A DNA stretch of 64,000 nucleotides from Dyella dinghuensis (lineage in GTDB: Bacteria > Pseudomonadota > Gammaproteobacteria > Xanthomonadales > Rhodanobacteraceae): the NCBI RefSeq assembly GCF_003977615.1, contig NZ_RYZR01000007.1, positions 124,001 to 188,000 of the forward strand, written 5' to 3'. Below are positions 56,181 to 64,000 of this stretch, one piece after another. Position 1 is the first letter of the stretch, and every line of letters starts with the position of its first letter. Both the position numbers and the translations under genes were made by a program. Below the pieces are notes generated by a model. It ran no database searches. It saw only the letters and a program-made list of their open reading frames with translations, and was not told where the DNA came from.

Positions 56181-57995
56181 CTAGGGCTCCGGCACCACGT
56201 CGAAGGCCACCGTCAAACGGGCCTTGTCGCCGTGGAAAGGCACCGTGCCGTGCCAGAAATACGAGGGAAACAACACCAGCCTGCCTGGCTCGGGGCGCAC
56301 CACGCCTTGGGCGTGCAAAGGCGGTTCGGTGACGATGCTTGGTTCACCAAATGCGAGGCACCCATCTTGTGTGGACGCTTCTGCCATCCCATCAGGCAGG
56401 TCGACGTAGAACGCAGAAGATATCCAGCCGCGCGGATGCACGTGACTGGCGTGGTAACCCGCACTGCGCAAGCGCACCGACCAACCTCCATTGAATCGGT
56501 ACGCTCCGCGATTGCGTCGACGCAAAGGATCGCGGCCGTTGCCGATGAAACCCATGTAATCGCGGATCGGTGCGTCGAGGGCTTTGAACAAAGCCTGGAT
56601 GACCGGGTCGGCTTCGCGCGTGAGATCACCGGTGGTTTCCGTACCATGACGCAGCGATTGAAACAGCAACGGATGACCGTGCGGATTGTGCAGGCGTTCG
56701 AGGCTTTGTTTCAGATCGCTTAGGAAGCTCGGTAAATCCGGCCAGGGCGACGGTGCTTGCAACAAGTAAGGGCGCACCAGTTGCGCGTAATCGCAATAAG
56801 CGTCGTAACGCGCATCGCCAAGCAACCGCCACGCGGTCGTTTGCAGAGCAATCAGGTATTGATCATCGGGCGAGCCGGACAGCAACGCTTCGCAATAGCT
56901 GAGTGCTCTGCGTGCATCGCCGGTACCTAACAAGGCGGCGGTCAACAGATTTTGCGGCGCGGTGGCGGCAGGCGATCGTTGCAACGCGCGTTCTGCCAGT
57001 GCCAGTGCGATCGCCGGGTCGAATTCCAATGCAGCCAGTCCAGCACGTACTAGCAGAGCGGGCGTTGCCTGCGCACGCGCAACCGGAGCTTCAAGACACG
57101 CATAAGCACCGCGTGCATCGCCAGCGCCTTGCAATAAGGCGGCTTTCGCCGCGAGCAATGCTTCGTCGCCCTGGAATGCCTGCAAGGCATGGTCGAGTGT
57201 CGCGGTGGTCTGCGCGCTATCGCCCGTGCGCATCCATACCAGCCGTGCAAGATGGTTGTGCGCGTCGATATGGCGCGGTTCCTGGCGCAGGCATTCGCGC
57301 AGGGACGTTTCTGCACGCTCGAACTCACCCAGCGCAATCTGGCTGTTTGCATGAGTGAAATAGACGGCCGCTGTCTTGTGACCCCGCGCGAGCGCGTGAT
57401 CGGTGGCACGCTCGGCTTCGGCATGCTGGGACGTTGCTGCCAAGGCAATCGCCAGTGCGTGCGCGACGGCCGGGTTGTCGGGCGATATGTCCGCAAGCTG
57501 GCGATAAAAGGCGACCGCTTCGCTCTGGCGCCCGAGTGAGGCGAGTGCAGCGATATGCTGCGTGACCAGCTCCGCCGGTGCTTGTCCGGAAGCGCACAGC
57601 GGGACGGCGATGGTAAGCGCTTCGGCAGGGCGCTGGTGATCGTTGTAGTATCGCGCAAGCAACAACGCCGCGTGCGGCATGCGCTGCGACGCGCGTTGCA
57701 GTAGCGGTATCGCTTCGTCCGGACGCCCGCTGTTCAACAGCAACTCGCCGAGCGTTGCCAGCGAAGGTGCCCAGCCCGGGTCGGCAGCGACGGCTCTGCG
57801 CAATAGCGCTTCCGCACCGTCTGCATCGCCAAGCGCCAATCGAACGCCACCAAGTAGGCGCAGCGCTTCGGTGTAGTCGGGATGTTGGTCGACGATTACT
57901 TGAAGCCGATCGTGCGCGCCGCGAAAATCGCCCGTTTGCAGCAGCGCGCCAACTTGCCGCATAGCATCGATAACAGGGGGCGATAGGTTGGACAT
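56181..57995 (-). CDS. TPR protein with C-terminal 2OG-Fe(II) oxygenase domain
   Basis: 604 aa, no signal peptide. About ten tetratricopeptide repeats (residues 15-400) precede a C-terminal putative 2OG-Fe(II) oxygenase domain (about 500-604). Iron and cosubstrate candidates: His in SHVHPRGWIS, the distal His in YFWHGTVPF and the Arg in ARLTVAFD. Such proteins are common beside TonB receptors in Xanthomonadales and Caulobacter; their substrate is unknown. Cytoplasmic location contrasts with its secreted neighbours. Confidence 0.85.
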   Translation of the reverse strand: MSNLSPPVIDAMRQVGALLQTGDFRGAHDRLQVIVDQHPDYTEALRLLGGVRLALGDADGAEALLRRAVAADPGWAPSLATLGELLLNSGRPDEAIPLLQRASQRMPHAALLLARYYNDHQRPAEALTIAVPLCASGQAPAELVTQHIAALASLGRQSEAVAFYRQLADISPDNPAVAHALAIALAATSQHAEAERATDHALARGHKTAAVYFTHANSQIALGEFERAETSLRECLRQEPRHIDAHNHLARLVWMRTGDSAQTTATLDHALQAFQGDEALLAAKAALLQGAGDARGAYACLEAPVARAQATPALLVRAGLAALEFDPAIALALAERALQRSPAATAPQNLLTAALLGTGDARRALSYCEALLSGSPDDQYLIALQTTAWRLLGDARYDAYCDYAQLVRPYLLQAPSPWPDLPSFLSDLKQSLERLHNPHGHPLLFQSLRHGTETTGDLTREADPVIQALFKALDAPIRDYMGFIGNGRDPLRRRNRGAYRFNGGWSVRLRSAGYHASHVHPRGWISSAFYVDLPDGMAEASTQDGCLAFGEPSIVTEPPLHAQGVVRPEPGRLVLFPSYFWHGTVPFHGDKARLTVAFDVVPEP

Positions 57996-58020
57996 CGGTT
58001 CGTGTGGTTTGCAGGAATGG

Positions 58021-60267
58021 TTATAGCGGTTGGCGAGTCAGTTGTGCTTTGCCCGACGCATCGCGTTGGACCGTGATGTCGTACAGCTTGCCGCGGAAAC
58101 TGACATGCCGAAGCGTCAGCGACTTCCACGATGGCGGAAGTTGCGGCGCGTAGGCAGCGTCCAGACCCTTGTCATCGATGCGCAGGCCGGTGAGACCATA
58201 CACCATGCTCTGCACGAAACCCGCCGACGTCGCGAGGATGTAGCCCGCGTTATTCGCCACGGTTTCGGTGCGCACGTTGAAGGGCGGTTTCAGGAATCCG
58301 GCGAGATTGCGCTGAATCCAGTCGCCGGCCGATTTTGCATCGCCCAGTTCCGAGGCGCCGACGGCGAGCATCACCATCATCATTTCGTTGGGATCATCGC
58401 CGTGGACTTTCAGCTCGTGTAGCTGGAAGTCGAAGTCGTTGCGCCGAACGGTGTCGGACATGGATAGATCGAGGTTGGGATACATCAACCACGCCAGCGA
58501 TGAACCCATCCAGGTGATCTTGTCGTGCGGCACCGATTCGTCGAAATCGAGATGACGCTGCTCCTTGTCCAGGAACGGCACATACATTTTCGATGCGATC
58601 ACCGACCACTTCGGGTCAGCCGGCTGTCCGACGAGTTTCGCCGCTTCGATGGCAATCAGGAGTGCCTTGCGTGCAGCGGCATTGGTGAAGGAATCATTCG
58701 GCACGTCGTCATAGGCTTCGTCAGGCGACGTGACATGCATGATTTCGTAGCGGTCTTTCGCTTGGTTGTACGTCACGCGGCTCGTCCAGAACTCGGCGAC
58801 GTCGTGAATCACCGGCCAGCCGTATTGCTTGAGCCACGCGGTATCGTTGCTGGCGAGGTAGTACTGCCATTGCGCGATGGCGATATCGGCATTGACGTGG
58901 ATCTCGCGAAAAACACCGTACGCAAAGTGTGGCGTGTTATCGACGCCGGTTTGCGGGTCGGCTTCCCATGGATACATCGTGCCCTTGGCACCGTACTGGA
59001 TCGCGCGCTCGCGCGCTGGCTGCATGGTGCGGCTACGGAACATCACGATGGGTTTGGCGCGATCCGGATGCAATAAGAGCAATGCGGGAAATACCCAGGA
59101 ATCGCTGTCCCAGAACGCGTGTCCTGCATAGTTCGGCGTGAGTGCGCATGCGCCCATTGGCCATGCTGTACCAACGGTTGTGTTGGAGAGCAGGTAATAG
59201 AGGTCCGAATGGATCGCTTTCTGTACCTGCTGATCGCCGTCCACGACGATGTCGGATTTCCACAACTCGTGCCAGGCGGACTGATGCTTGTCCAGCAGCG
59301 CGGTGAAGCCGGTTTGACGTGCTTGTTGAACCAAGGCGACATCGTCTTTCGCTGCGCCACCCCAGTCCTGTCGCGACGCGGCGATGTATTTCGTGAACGT
59401 GTATGTCGTGCCTTTTTTGACCTTGGCAGTGATATGCAACGACAGAAGGTTCGACGTCTTGTCGAGCTTTACGCTATCGGCCGATAACCCAGCGGGCAGC
59501 GCGATAGCTGCTGCTTCGGCCATGCTGAGGCCTTGCGCGGCACGACCATCGAGCCAGAGCGTGAGTTGCCTGGTATCGCCATCGCTCGATTGAATCTGCG
59601 TATAACCCGGATACCACACCGCGGCGCGGTCAGGCGTGGGAACAGGCTTGTTGTCGAGATTCTGCCCGCTCGCAATCACGGCTGCGATCATCTGATCGCC
59701 CGTCATGCTGCCAATCGGAAAACGCGGTTGATATTCGGACCACAGGCGAATCGGGAATGTGAGTTCGACCTCGCCATCGAACTGCGGTGTGAGGGAAATC
59801 TGCGTTGCCGCAAGATGCGGATCGGCCTGGCTGACGAAGGTGACGACCTGTACGTCGGTCTGTTTGTTTGCATAGTCGAAGCGATAGCGCGTGGTGAGCG
59901 TGCCATCGTGCATGTCCAGCGTCTGCGAATAATCGGCGAAGATTTTCTTATCCAGACGCGTGGCGTTGAGCCAACCGCCGCCGGGGTTGTAATCGATCTC
60001 GCTCCAGCCGGGAATCGCAGCGGGGCGCGCAATGTCGCCCTTGCTGTAATCCATGAAGGCAACCATGTAGGCGCGATCGGGTTCCGTCCCGCGCGGTGAC
60101 GTCATGGTGGAGAAGTAACCGTTCGCCAGATAGCTGGGAAAATAACTGCCGAAGTTGTCGGCGGTGCCCGTAAGCAGAAAGCTCGGATCGGTCGCGCCGA
60201 ACGCGCTCGCAGTAGATCCGCAGAGGGCGAGAAACAAACCAGTCATGCCCAGGTGGCGCAAAGTCAT
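58021..60267 (-). CDS. Secreted GH65-like glycosidase, paralogue B
   Basis: 748 aa from the ATG at 60267, which has GGAG just upstream; the nine-codon longer form is rejected. Signal peptide about 1-26 (AFGA). Same architecture and motifs as paralogue A: DPSFLLTGTADNF, YMVAFMDY, FWDSDSW, MYPWEADP, REIHVNADIA. The two differ most in the middle insert and near the C terminus. 45 bp downstream of the MFS gene. Confidence 0.85.
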   Translation of the reverse strand: MTLRHLGMTGLFLALCGSTASAFGATDPSFLLTGTADNFGSYFPSYLANGYFSTMTSPRGTEPDRAYMVAFMDYSKGDIARPAAIPGWSEIDYNPGGGWLNATRLDKKIFADYSQTLDMHDGTLTTRYRFDYANKQTDVQVVTFVSQADPHLAATQISLTPQFDGEVELTFPIRLWSEYQPRFPIGSMTGDQMIAAVIASGQNLDNKPVPTPDRAAVWYPGYTQIQSSDGDTRQLTLWLDGRAAQGLSMAEAAAIALPAGLSADSVKLDKTSNLLSLHITAKVKKGTTYTFTKYIAASRQDWGGAAKDDVALVQQARQTGFTALLDKHQSAWHELWKSDIVVDGDQQVQKAIHSDLYYLLSNTTVGTAWPMGACALTPNYAGHAFWDSDSWVFPALLLLHPDRAKPIVMFRSRTMQPARERAIQYGAKGTMYPWEADPQTGVDNTPHFAYGVFREIHVNADIAIAQWQYYLASNDTAWLKQYGWPVIHDVAEFWTSRVTYNQAKDRYEIMHVTSPDEAYDDVPNDSFTNAAARKALLIAIEAAKLVGQPADPKWSVIASKMYVPFLDKEQRHLDFDESVPHDKITWMGSSLAWLMYPNLDLSMSDTVRRNDFDFQLHELKVHGDDPNEMMMVMLAVGASELGDAKSAGDWIQRNLAGFLKPPFNVRTETVANNAGYILATSAGFVQSMVYGLTGLRIDDKGLDAAYAPQLPPSWKSLTLRHVSFRGKLYDITVQRDASGKAQLTRQPL

Positions 60268-60312
60268 GGAAACTCCAGCGTTGATGCGTCGCACGTGCCT
60301 ATCTTGCCGACG

Positions 60313-61590
60313 CTATTTGGCGATAAGCCGCGTAATGGAAGCCGTCGCGTGGCCGATGCGGTCGGTTTCTCGCTTGAAGAGGAACAGGGTGATCAGGATC
60401 AGCAGCATCGGGACGAGCGAGAAATAAAACGCGTGAATGCCATCGAAGCGCGAAAAGACGATGGCGGTAATGCGTGAGCCTAGCGTGCCGCCCAGCGCGG
60501 AAAAAATCACGATGAGACCCGTCATCGCTGCATGCGAAGGTTTAGGCAGCGAACTCAGCGCTACCGAATTGATGACGGGATAGATCGGCGCCATCAGCAA
60601 TCCGATCAACGGTATCAGGTAGGCAGCCATCGGCGCATTGAACCAGCCGACATTCGCGCGCGCCGTGACGCCGTGCGCCAATGGCAATGTCAGCATCACT
60701 AACAAACCCATGCCGACTACGCATAGATTCAAAAGGGCATACCAGGGCATACGACGCAGTACCTGGCCCGCAGCGATGCGACCCACTGCCGATGCGGCGG
60801 CAAGGATCGTCGCCAGCTGAATACTCATGGTGTTGGGCAATTTGAGAATTTCGTTGTTGAACGTCGGCAGCCAGGTGCTGAAGCTCTGTTCGATCAATAC
60901 GTAAAGAAACGCCGACGCGAGAAAGACATAGACGAGCGGGCGCAGGAACAAATGCACCATCTCCATCAGCGAGCCGCGTATCGATTTGGTTTCTTTCGTT
61001 CGCGCCGCGGATTCATCGAGTTGCGAGGTGGCGAGCAAGACGATCACCAGCACGCAGATCGCCGCAAGCACCCAATAGACATTCAACCACGATGGATTGG
61101 CTGGCGCATCGCGGTCGACAAAGGCACTGAACAGGAAGCCGGCAATCAGAACGCCTACCATGAAGAGACCTTCAATGGTGTTGGTGAGGCGGCCATGCTC
61201 GCTTCGGTCGTTCGTCAGAAGGCCGATCGATGAATAAACGGACACCTTGGTCAGCGCGAACGAAATGCCGACGCAGGTGAAAAGCAATTCGGTGGTGTGA
61301 AAACTGGGGTACAGCGGCATCAGCACACATGCGCACGCGACGATGGCGAGCGCAGTCATCATGGAGCGACGGTAACCCAGCAATGGAAGAAACGACGCGA
61401 CCAGAAACGACGTGATCGCAATCGGAAGATCCTTGAACAGTTCGAGCAGGCTTGCCTGTGGCTTGTCGACACCGAAGGTGTAAATCGATTGCAGGATGAC
61501 CGTGCCGACGCTATTGAGAAGAATCGCGAAGACCATGTAGATCAACGCCAGCGCAGCGATCATGCGAAATCGATTCATGGTGACCGGCAT
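60313..61590 (-). CDS. MFS transporter of the glucoside locus
   Basis: About 425 aa and 12 predicted transmembrane segments from the ATG at 61590; ATG 61578 is also possible. The longer frame to 61653 runs into the palindromic repeat and is rejected. No cargo-defining motif was recognised, but the position directly upstream of two secreted GH65 enzymes suggests import of the released sugar. The TonB receptor upstream would serve the outer membrane. Confidence 0.87.
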   Translation of the reverse strand: MPVTMNRFRMIAALALIYMVFAILLNSVGTVILQSIYTFGVDKPQASLLELFKDLPIAITSFLVASFLPLLGYRRSMMTALAIVACACVLMPLYPSFHTTELLFTCVGISFALTKVSVYSSIGLLTNDRSEHGRLTNTIEGLFMVGVLIAGFLFSAFVDRDAPANPSWLNVYWVLAAICVLVIVLLATSQLDESAARTKETKSIRGSLMEMVHLFLRPLVYVFLASAFLYVLIEQSFSTWLPTFNNEILKLPNTMSIQLATILAAASAVGRIAAGQVLRRMPWYALLNLCVVGMGLLVMLTLPLAHGVTARANVGWFNAPMAAYLIPLIGLLMAPIYPVINSVALSSLPKPSHAAMTGLIVIFSALGGTLGSRITAIVFSRFDGIHAFYFSLVPMLLILITLFLFKRETDRIGHATASITRLIAK

Positions 61591-61614
61591 CTTAGAGGTG
61601 GTCCTGCTTATCTT

Positions 61615-61747
61615 CCTCTCCCCATCGGGGAGAGAACCGAGGTGAGGGGCCAATCTTGCGATCAGCCTCCATCAGAGCACGCCTTGAATCAACCTTGCGC
61701 AAGAGCCGCCCCCTCATCCCAACCTTCTCCCCTAGGGGGAGAAGGGG
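61615..61747. repeat. Second palindromic intergenic element (different family)
   Basis: Hairpin CTCTCCCC-ATC-GGGGAGAG at the left, inner arm GGTGAGGGG, a centre of about 55 nt, inner arm CCCCCTCATCC, and right hairpin CTTCTCCCC/GGGGAGAAG. Built on the same plan as the 106-bp elements but with different arms and a longer centre (about 133 bp). Confidence 0.8.
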
Positions 61748-61773
61748 CATACGCGAAGGGCCGTTCATAAAGT

Positions 61774-61805
61774 CCATGGCCGGGTGCTTTCACACCCGGC
61801 CATGG
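61774..61805 (-). terminator. Strong hairpin after the TonB-receptor gene
   Basis: Perfect 13-bp stem CCATGGCCGGGTG / CACCCGGCCATGG with a 6-nt loop, 45 bp downstream of the receptor stop. Only a weak T-run (ACTTTAT) follows on the - strand. Confidence 0.65.
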
Positions 61806-61850
61806 GTGCCCCAGGGAGGGGAGGGCGATTAACACTGGAGCAAACTGTGA

Positions 61851-64000
61851 TCAGAAGTTGTATTTGATCTGGCCTTGAACCTCGCGGCCCATGATGGAGC
61901 GAGCCAGAATCACGCCGTTGGTGCTGGCAAAGCCGAACAGGCGGGCGTTGCCTTCGGTGATACCGATCTGATTGGTCAAGTTGGTGCCGTTGATGCTGTA
62001 CACCCAATGCTGACCGACATTGGCGGCCAGGAAGAGGCTCAGATCGTAGTAATTGCCCAGCGGCTGCTGTTCGATCAGGTCGCCGTAGCGGTTGCCCACG
62101 TATTCATACGTGATACCTCCGCGCAGGCTGCCCCAGCTGGTCGGCAAGGTATAGGCCGGCGTGAGGCGGAACTGCACGCGAGGCTGACGCTGTAGCACTT
62201 TGCCATACATGCTGGCGAAGGCCGTCGCACCCGACTGCGTGGTGTATTCCTGCAAGCCGGTGTTGGAGTAGTAACCGTCCATGTAGTCGCCACTCAACGT
62301 TACCGTGAAGTGCTCGAACGGCTTGAACGTCGTCGACAGATTCACGCCCTTGGTGTTGCTGCCGTAGAGCAGCGTGATCTGTTGACCCTGCGGATCGGTA
62401 TAGGTGTACGGCACGCCGTAGAACAGGCGATGGTAAGCACTCACATCGAGATAGACCCAGTCCGACTGGTACTTGAAGCCAATTTCCTGGTTGTGGATCT
62501 TCTCCACCGGAACGCTGTTGGGATATGCGCCGCGCAGATCGTCAAAGCCAGGGAAGTGCACGCCGTCGTTGAGTCGCACGTAGGCACTCATGTTCGGCGT
62601 GAACTCGTAGTTGGCACCGATCGTCCACGATGGAGCGGTCTTCTGATACTTGATGTAGTTCAGACCGGGCGCGAGGACGCTCGAGCCATTGTTGTACAGC
62701 GTGTACGGATTGTCGTCGAGATCTTTTGTTGTGTTGTTTTGAATACCACCGCTGGCCCGTTCGCGTTCGTCGCGGATACCCGCATCGAACAGCCAGTTGC
62801 CCAGCTTCCATGTGTCAGTCAAGAAGAACGCCGTGTTGAAGCCATTCCAACGCTCATAGAGCGCGTACGTCGGTCCGCCGACGAAACCTTGATTGCTGCT
62901 TAGCTGATACGTATTGGCGCCGTCGGCGAGGTCGACCACGATCGGGTTCGGGTTGCTGACTGCCTGCAGCAACATGTTGTTGCCCAGGTACCAGGTGTCG
63001 TGATCGTTGTAGACCGTGGTGAAGTTACCCACAGTCAGCGTGTTGCCTTCAAATAGTTCTTTGCTGATGTGGAATTCGTTGCTGATTGCGGCGATGTCCT
63101 TGTGGACGTACCACAAGCCCTGCGTGGTGACGTTCTGGTTCAGGCTTGCCGGTTGGCCATTGGTGTAGGTAGCCGTAACCGGAAGGCCGGCCGGCAACCC
63201 ATCGGCAGCTTCCGCGGTGGATATGTAATTACCCAATGTGGTCGGATTCGCACCAGTGCTGAAGAACGAGATGGTGTTCATCTGGCCGCCGGTGAAATTC
63301 AGCTTGTCCGACAGCGACCAGCCGTTACCGAAGTCCCAGTCGAAGTTGCCGCCGAACATGTGGATGTCGGCGCCGCGGCCCTTGGCCAGGTTTACCGGAA
63401 TGCCACCGGGCGTGCAGCCGGCGGTATAGCAAGGCGTGGTCTGGATAGTTTCATATTGATCGGCTTTGCTGCTAAACGTGCCGTAAAGCGGATTGAATCC
63501 GGGGTAGGCGGAAAAATTGCCTTGGCTCGGATTGAGAATGGGCGTATCCGTCACGAATTGGTTGTGATCTTTGAGCGCGCGCGCATAGAACATCAGCGAG
63601 CCGCTATCCCAGTCGCGCGTCAGCGTGGCAGCAAGCTGACCACCCTGGTCGGCGGTGAATTGCGGGTCGCGATAATCATCGCGGCGCCACCAGCCGCCGA
63701 TGCTTCCGTACCAGTTGTTGGCGATCTTGAAACCGAGGAAACCGTCGATGCGCTGCAAACCATCGGAGCCAGCCGTGTAGCCAATATCACCGGACGGTAC
63801 GTCGGTACCTTGCTTCTGGATAAAGTTTGCCGTGACGCCCGGCTGGCCGGTGCCATACAGCACTGCAGGGCCGCCCTGCACGATTTCCACGCGATCGATC
63901 GTGTCGTCGGGAATACGCGTCAATGACGACTGATCCAGGAAGGACAGAGCCATCGGATAGACCGGCGAACCGTCGATCTGGAACGTGACGTAAGGTGCAT
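61851..64000 (-). CDS. TonB-dependent outer-membrane receptor (N-terminus outside window)
   Basis: Outer-membrane active transporter. The frame stays open to the right edge (APYVTFQIDGSPVYPM precedes the internal Met), so signal peptide, TonB box and part of the plug are missing. Visible: the end of the plug (DRVEIVQGGPAVLYGTGQPG), a 22-strand-like barrel rich in aromatic residues, and a C-terminal IKYNF ending in Phe, the BAM recognition signal. It heads the - strand glucoside locus, so oligosaccharide uptake is likely, though siderophore-type receptors share this fold. Confidence 0.93.
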   Translation of the reverse strand, partial: APYVTFQIDGSPVYPMALSFLDQSSLTRIPDDTIDRVEIVQGGPAVLYGTGQPGVTANFIQKQGTDVPSGDIGYTAGSDGLQRIDGFLGFKIANNWYGSIGGWWRRDDYRDPQFTADQGGQLAATLTRDWDSGSLMFYARALKDHNQFVTDTPILNPSQGNFSAYPGFNPLYGTFSSKADQYETIQTTPCYTAGCTPGGIPVNLAKGRGADIHMFGGNFDWDFGNGWSLSDKLNFTGGQMNTISFFSTGANPTTLGNYISTAEAADGLPAGLPVTATYTNGQPASLNQNVTTQGLWYVHKDIAAISNEFHISKELFEGNTLTVGNFTTVYNDHDTWYLGNNMLLQAVSNPNPIVVDLADGANTYQLSSNQGFVGGPTYALYERWNGFNTAFFLTDTWKLGNWLFDAGIRDERERASGGIQNNTTKDLDDNPYTLYNNGSSVLAPGLNYIKYQKTAPSWTIGANYEFTPNMSAYVRLNDGVHFPGFDDLRGAYPNSVPVEKIHNQEIGFKYQSDWVYLDVSAYHRLFYGVPYTYTDPQGQQITLLYGSNTKGVNLSTTFKPFEHFTVTLSGDYMDGYYSNTGLQEYTTQSGATAFASMYGKVLQRQPRVQFRLTPAYTLPTSWGSLRGGITYEYVGNRYGDLIEQQPLGNYYDLSLFLAANVGQHWVYSINGTNLTNQIGITEGNARLFGFASTNGVILARSIMGREVQGQIKYNF

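Overview
The window is about 64 kb of GC-rich, densely coding chromosomal DNA from a gammaproteobacterium. It is most likely a member of Xanthomonadales/Lysobacterales, family Rhodanobacteraceae (Dyella/Luteibacter/Rhodanobacter-like). This rests on protein character, on a division and cell-wall (dcw) cluster with no murD, on the order ftsZ-lpxC-dciA-M23-secA, and on TonB-receptor/2OG-oxygenase gene neighbourhoods typical of that order. The taxonomic call is inference; no rRNA is present. I saw no tRNA, rRNA, CRISPR array, insertion sequence or phage gene.

Region 1 (1-17.8 kb, + strand) is the dcw cluster: murE (cut by the left edge), murF, mraY, ftsW, murG, murC, ddl, ftsQ, ftsA, ftsZ. These genes overlap or nearly touch, mostly by ATGA. 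A hairpin terminator and a long leader precede lpxC. Then come a convergent dciA (DUF721), a membrane-anchored M23 peptidase and secA, which has its own promoter, a 5' stem-loop and a strong terminator. A perfect CRP/Clp-type palindrome lies in the lpxC-dciA gap.

Region 2 (17.8-25 kb, - strand) is the outer-membrane/housekeeping operon lptD-surA-pdxA-rsmA-apaG-apaH, with msrB divergent from lptD.

Region 3 (25.4-32.9 kb) holds a - strand operon of a BtuM-like membrane protein, a PduO-type cobalamin adenosyltransferase and an HDAC-like deacetylase. Divergent from it are ubiH, a second UbiH/UbiI-family hydroxylase and a periplasmic dienelactone hydrolase. After that come ispB (-) and ssb (+).

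Region 4 (32.9-45.2 kb) starts with a lipoprotein alpha/beta hydrolase and a divergent DUF4105 membrane protein. An alpha-mannoside locus follows. A secreted GH92 alpha-mannosidase is divergent from a - strand operon of a LacI regulator, a FucP-type MFS transporter, a PfkB-type fructokinase, an AGE-family mannose isomerase/epimerase and an M1 peptidase. Two near-identical palindromic operators, 90 bp apart, sit between the two arms. The inferred route is alpha-mannoside to mannose to fructose to fructose-6-phosphate.

Region 5 (45.3-51 kb) is a signalling block: a membrane histidine kinase, a single-domain receiver, a REC-kinase-REC hybrid, and a convergent PilR-type sigma-54 activator with no pilS beside it.

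Region 6 (51-64 kb, - strand) is an accessory carbohydrate locus: a TonB-dependent receptor (cut by the right edge), an MFS transporter, two secreted GH65 paralogues flanking a TPR/2OG-Fe(II) oxygenase protein, a GH37 trehalase-family enzyme with altered signature residues, and a secreted esterase. Nearly identical 106-bp palindromic elements occupy three convergent gene junctions (about 31.0, 36.0 and 49.4 kb). A related but distinct element lies at about 61.7 kb. The GH65/2OG/GH37 locus and the BtuM-like gene are the least conventional content.
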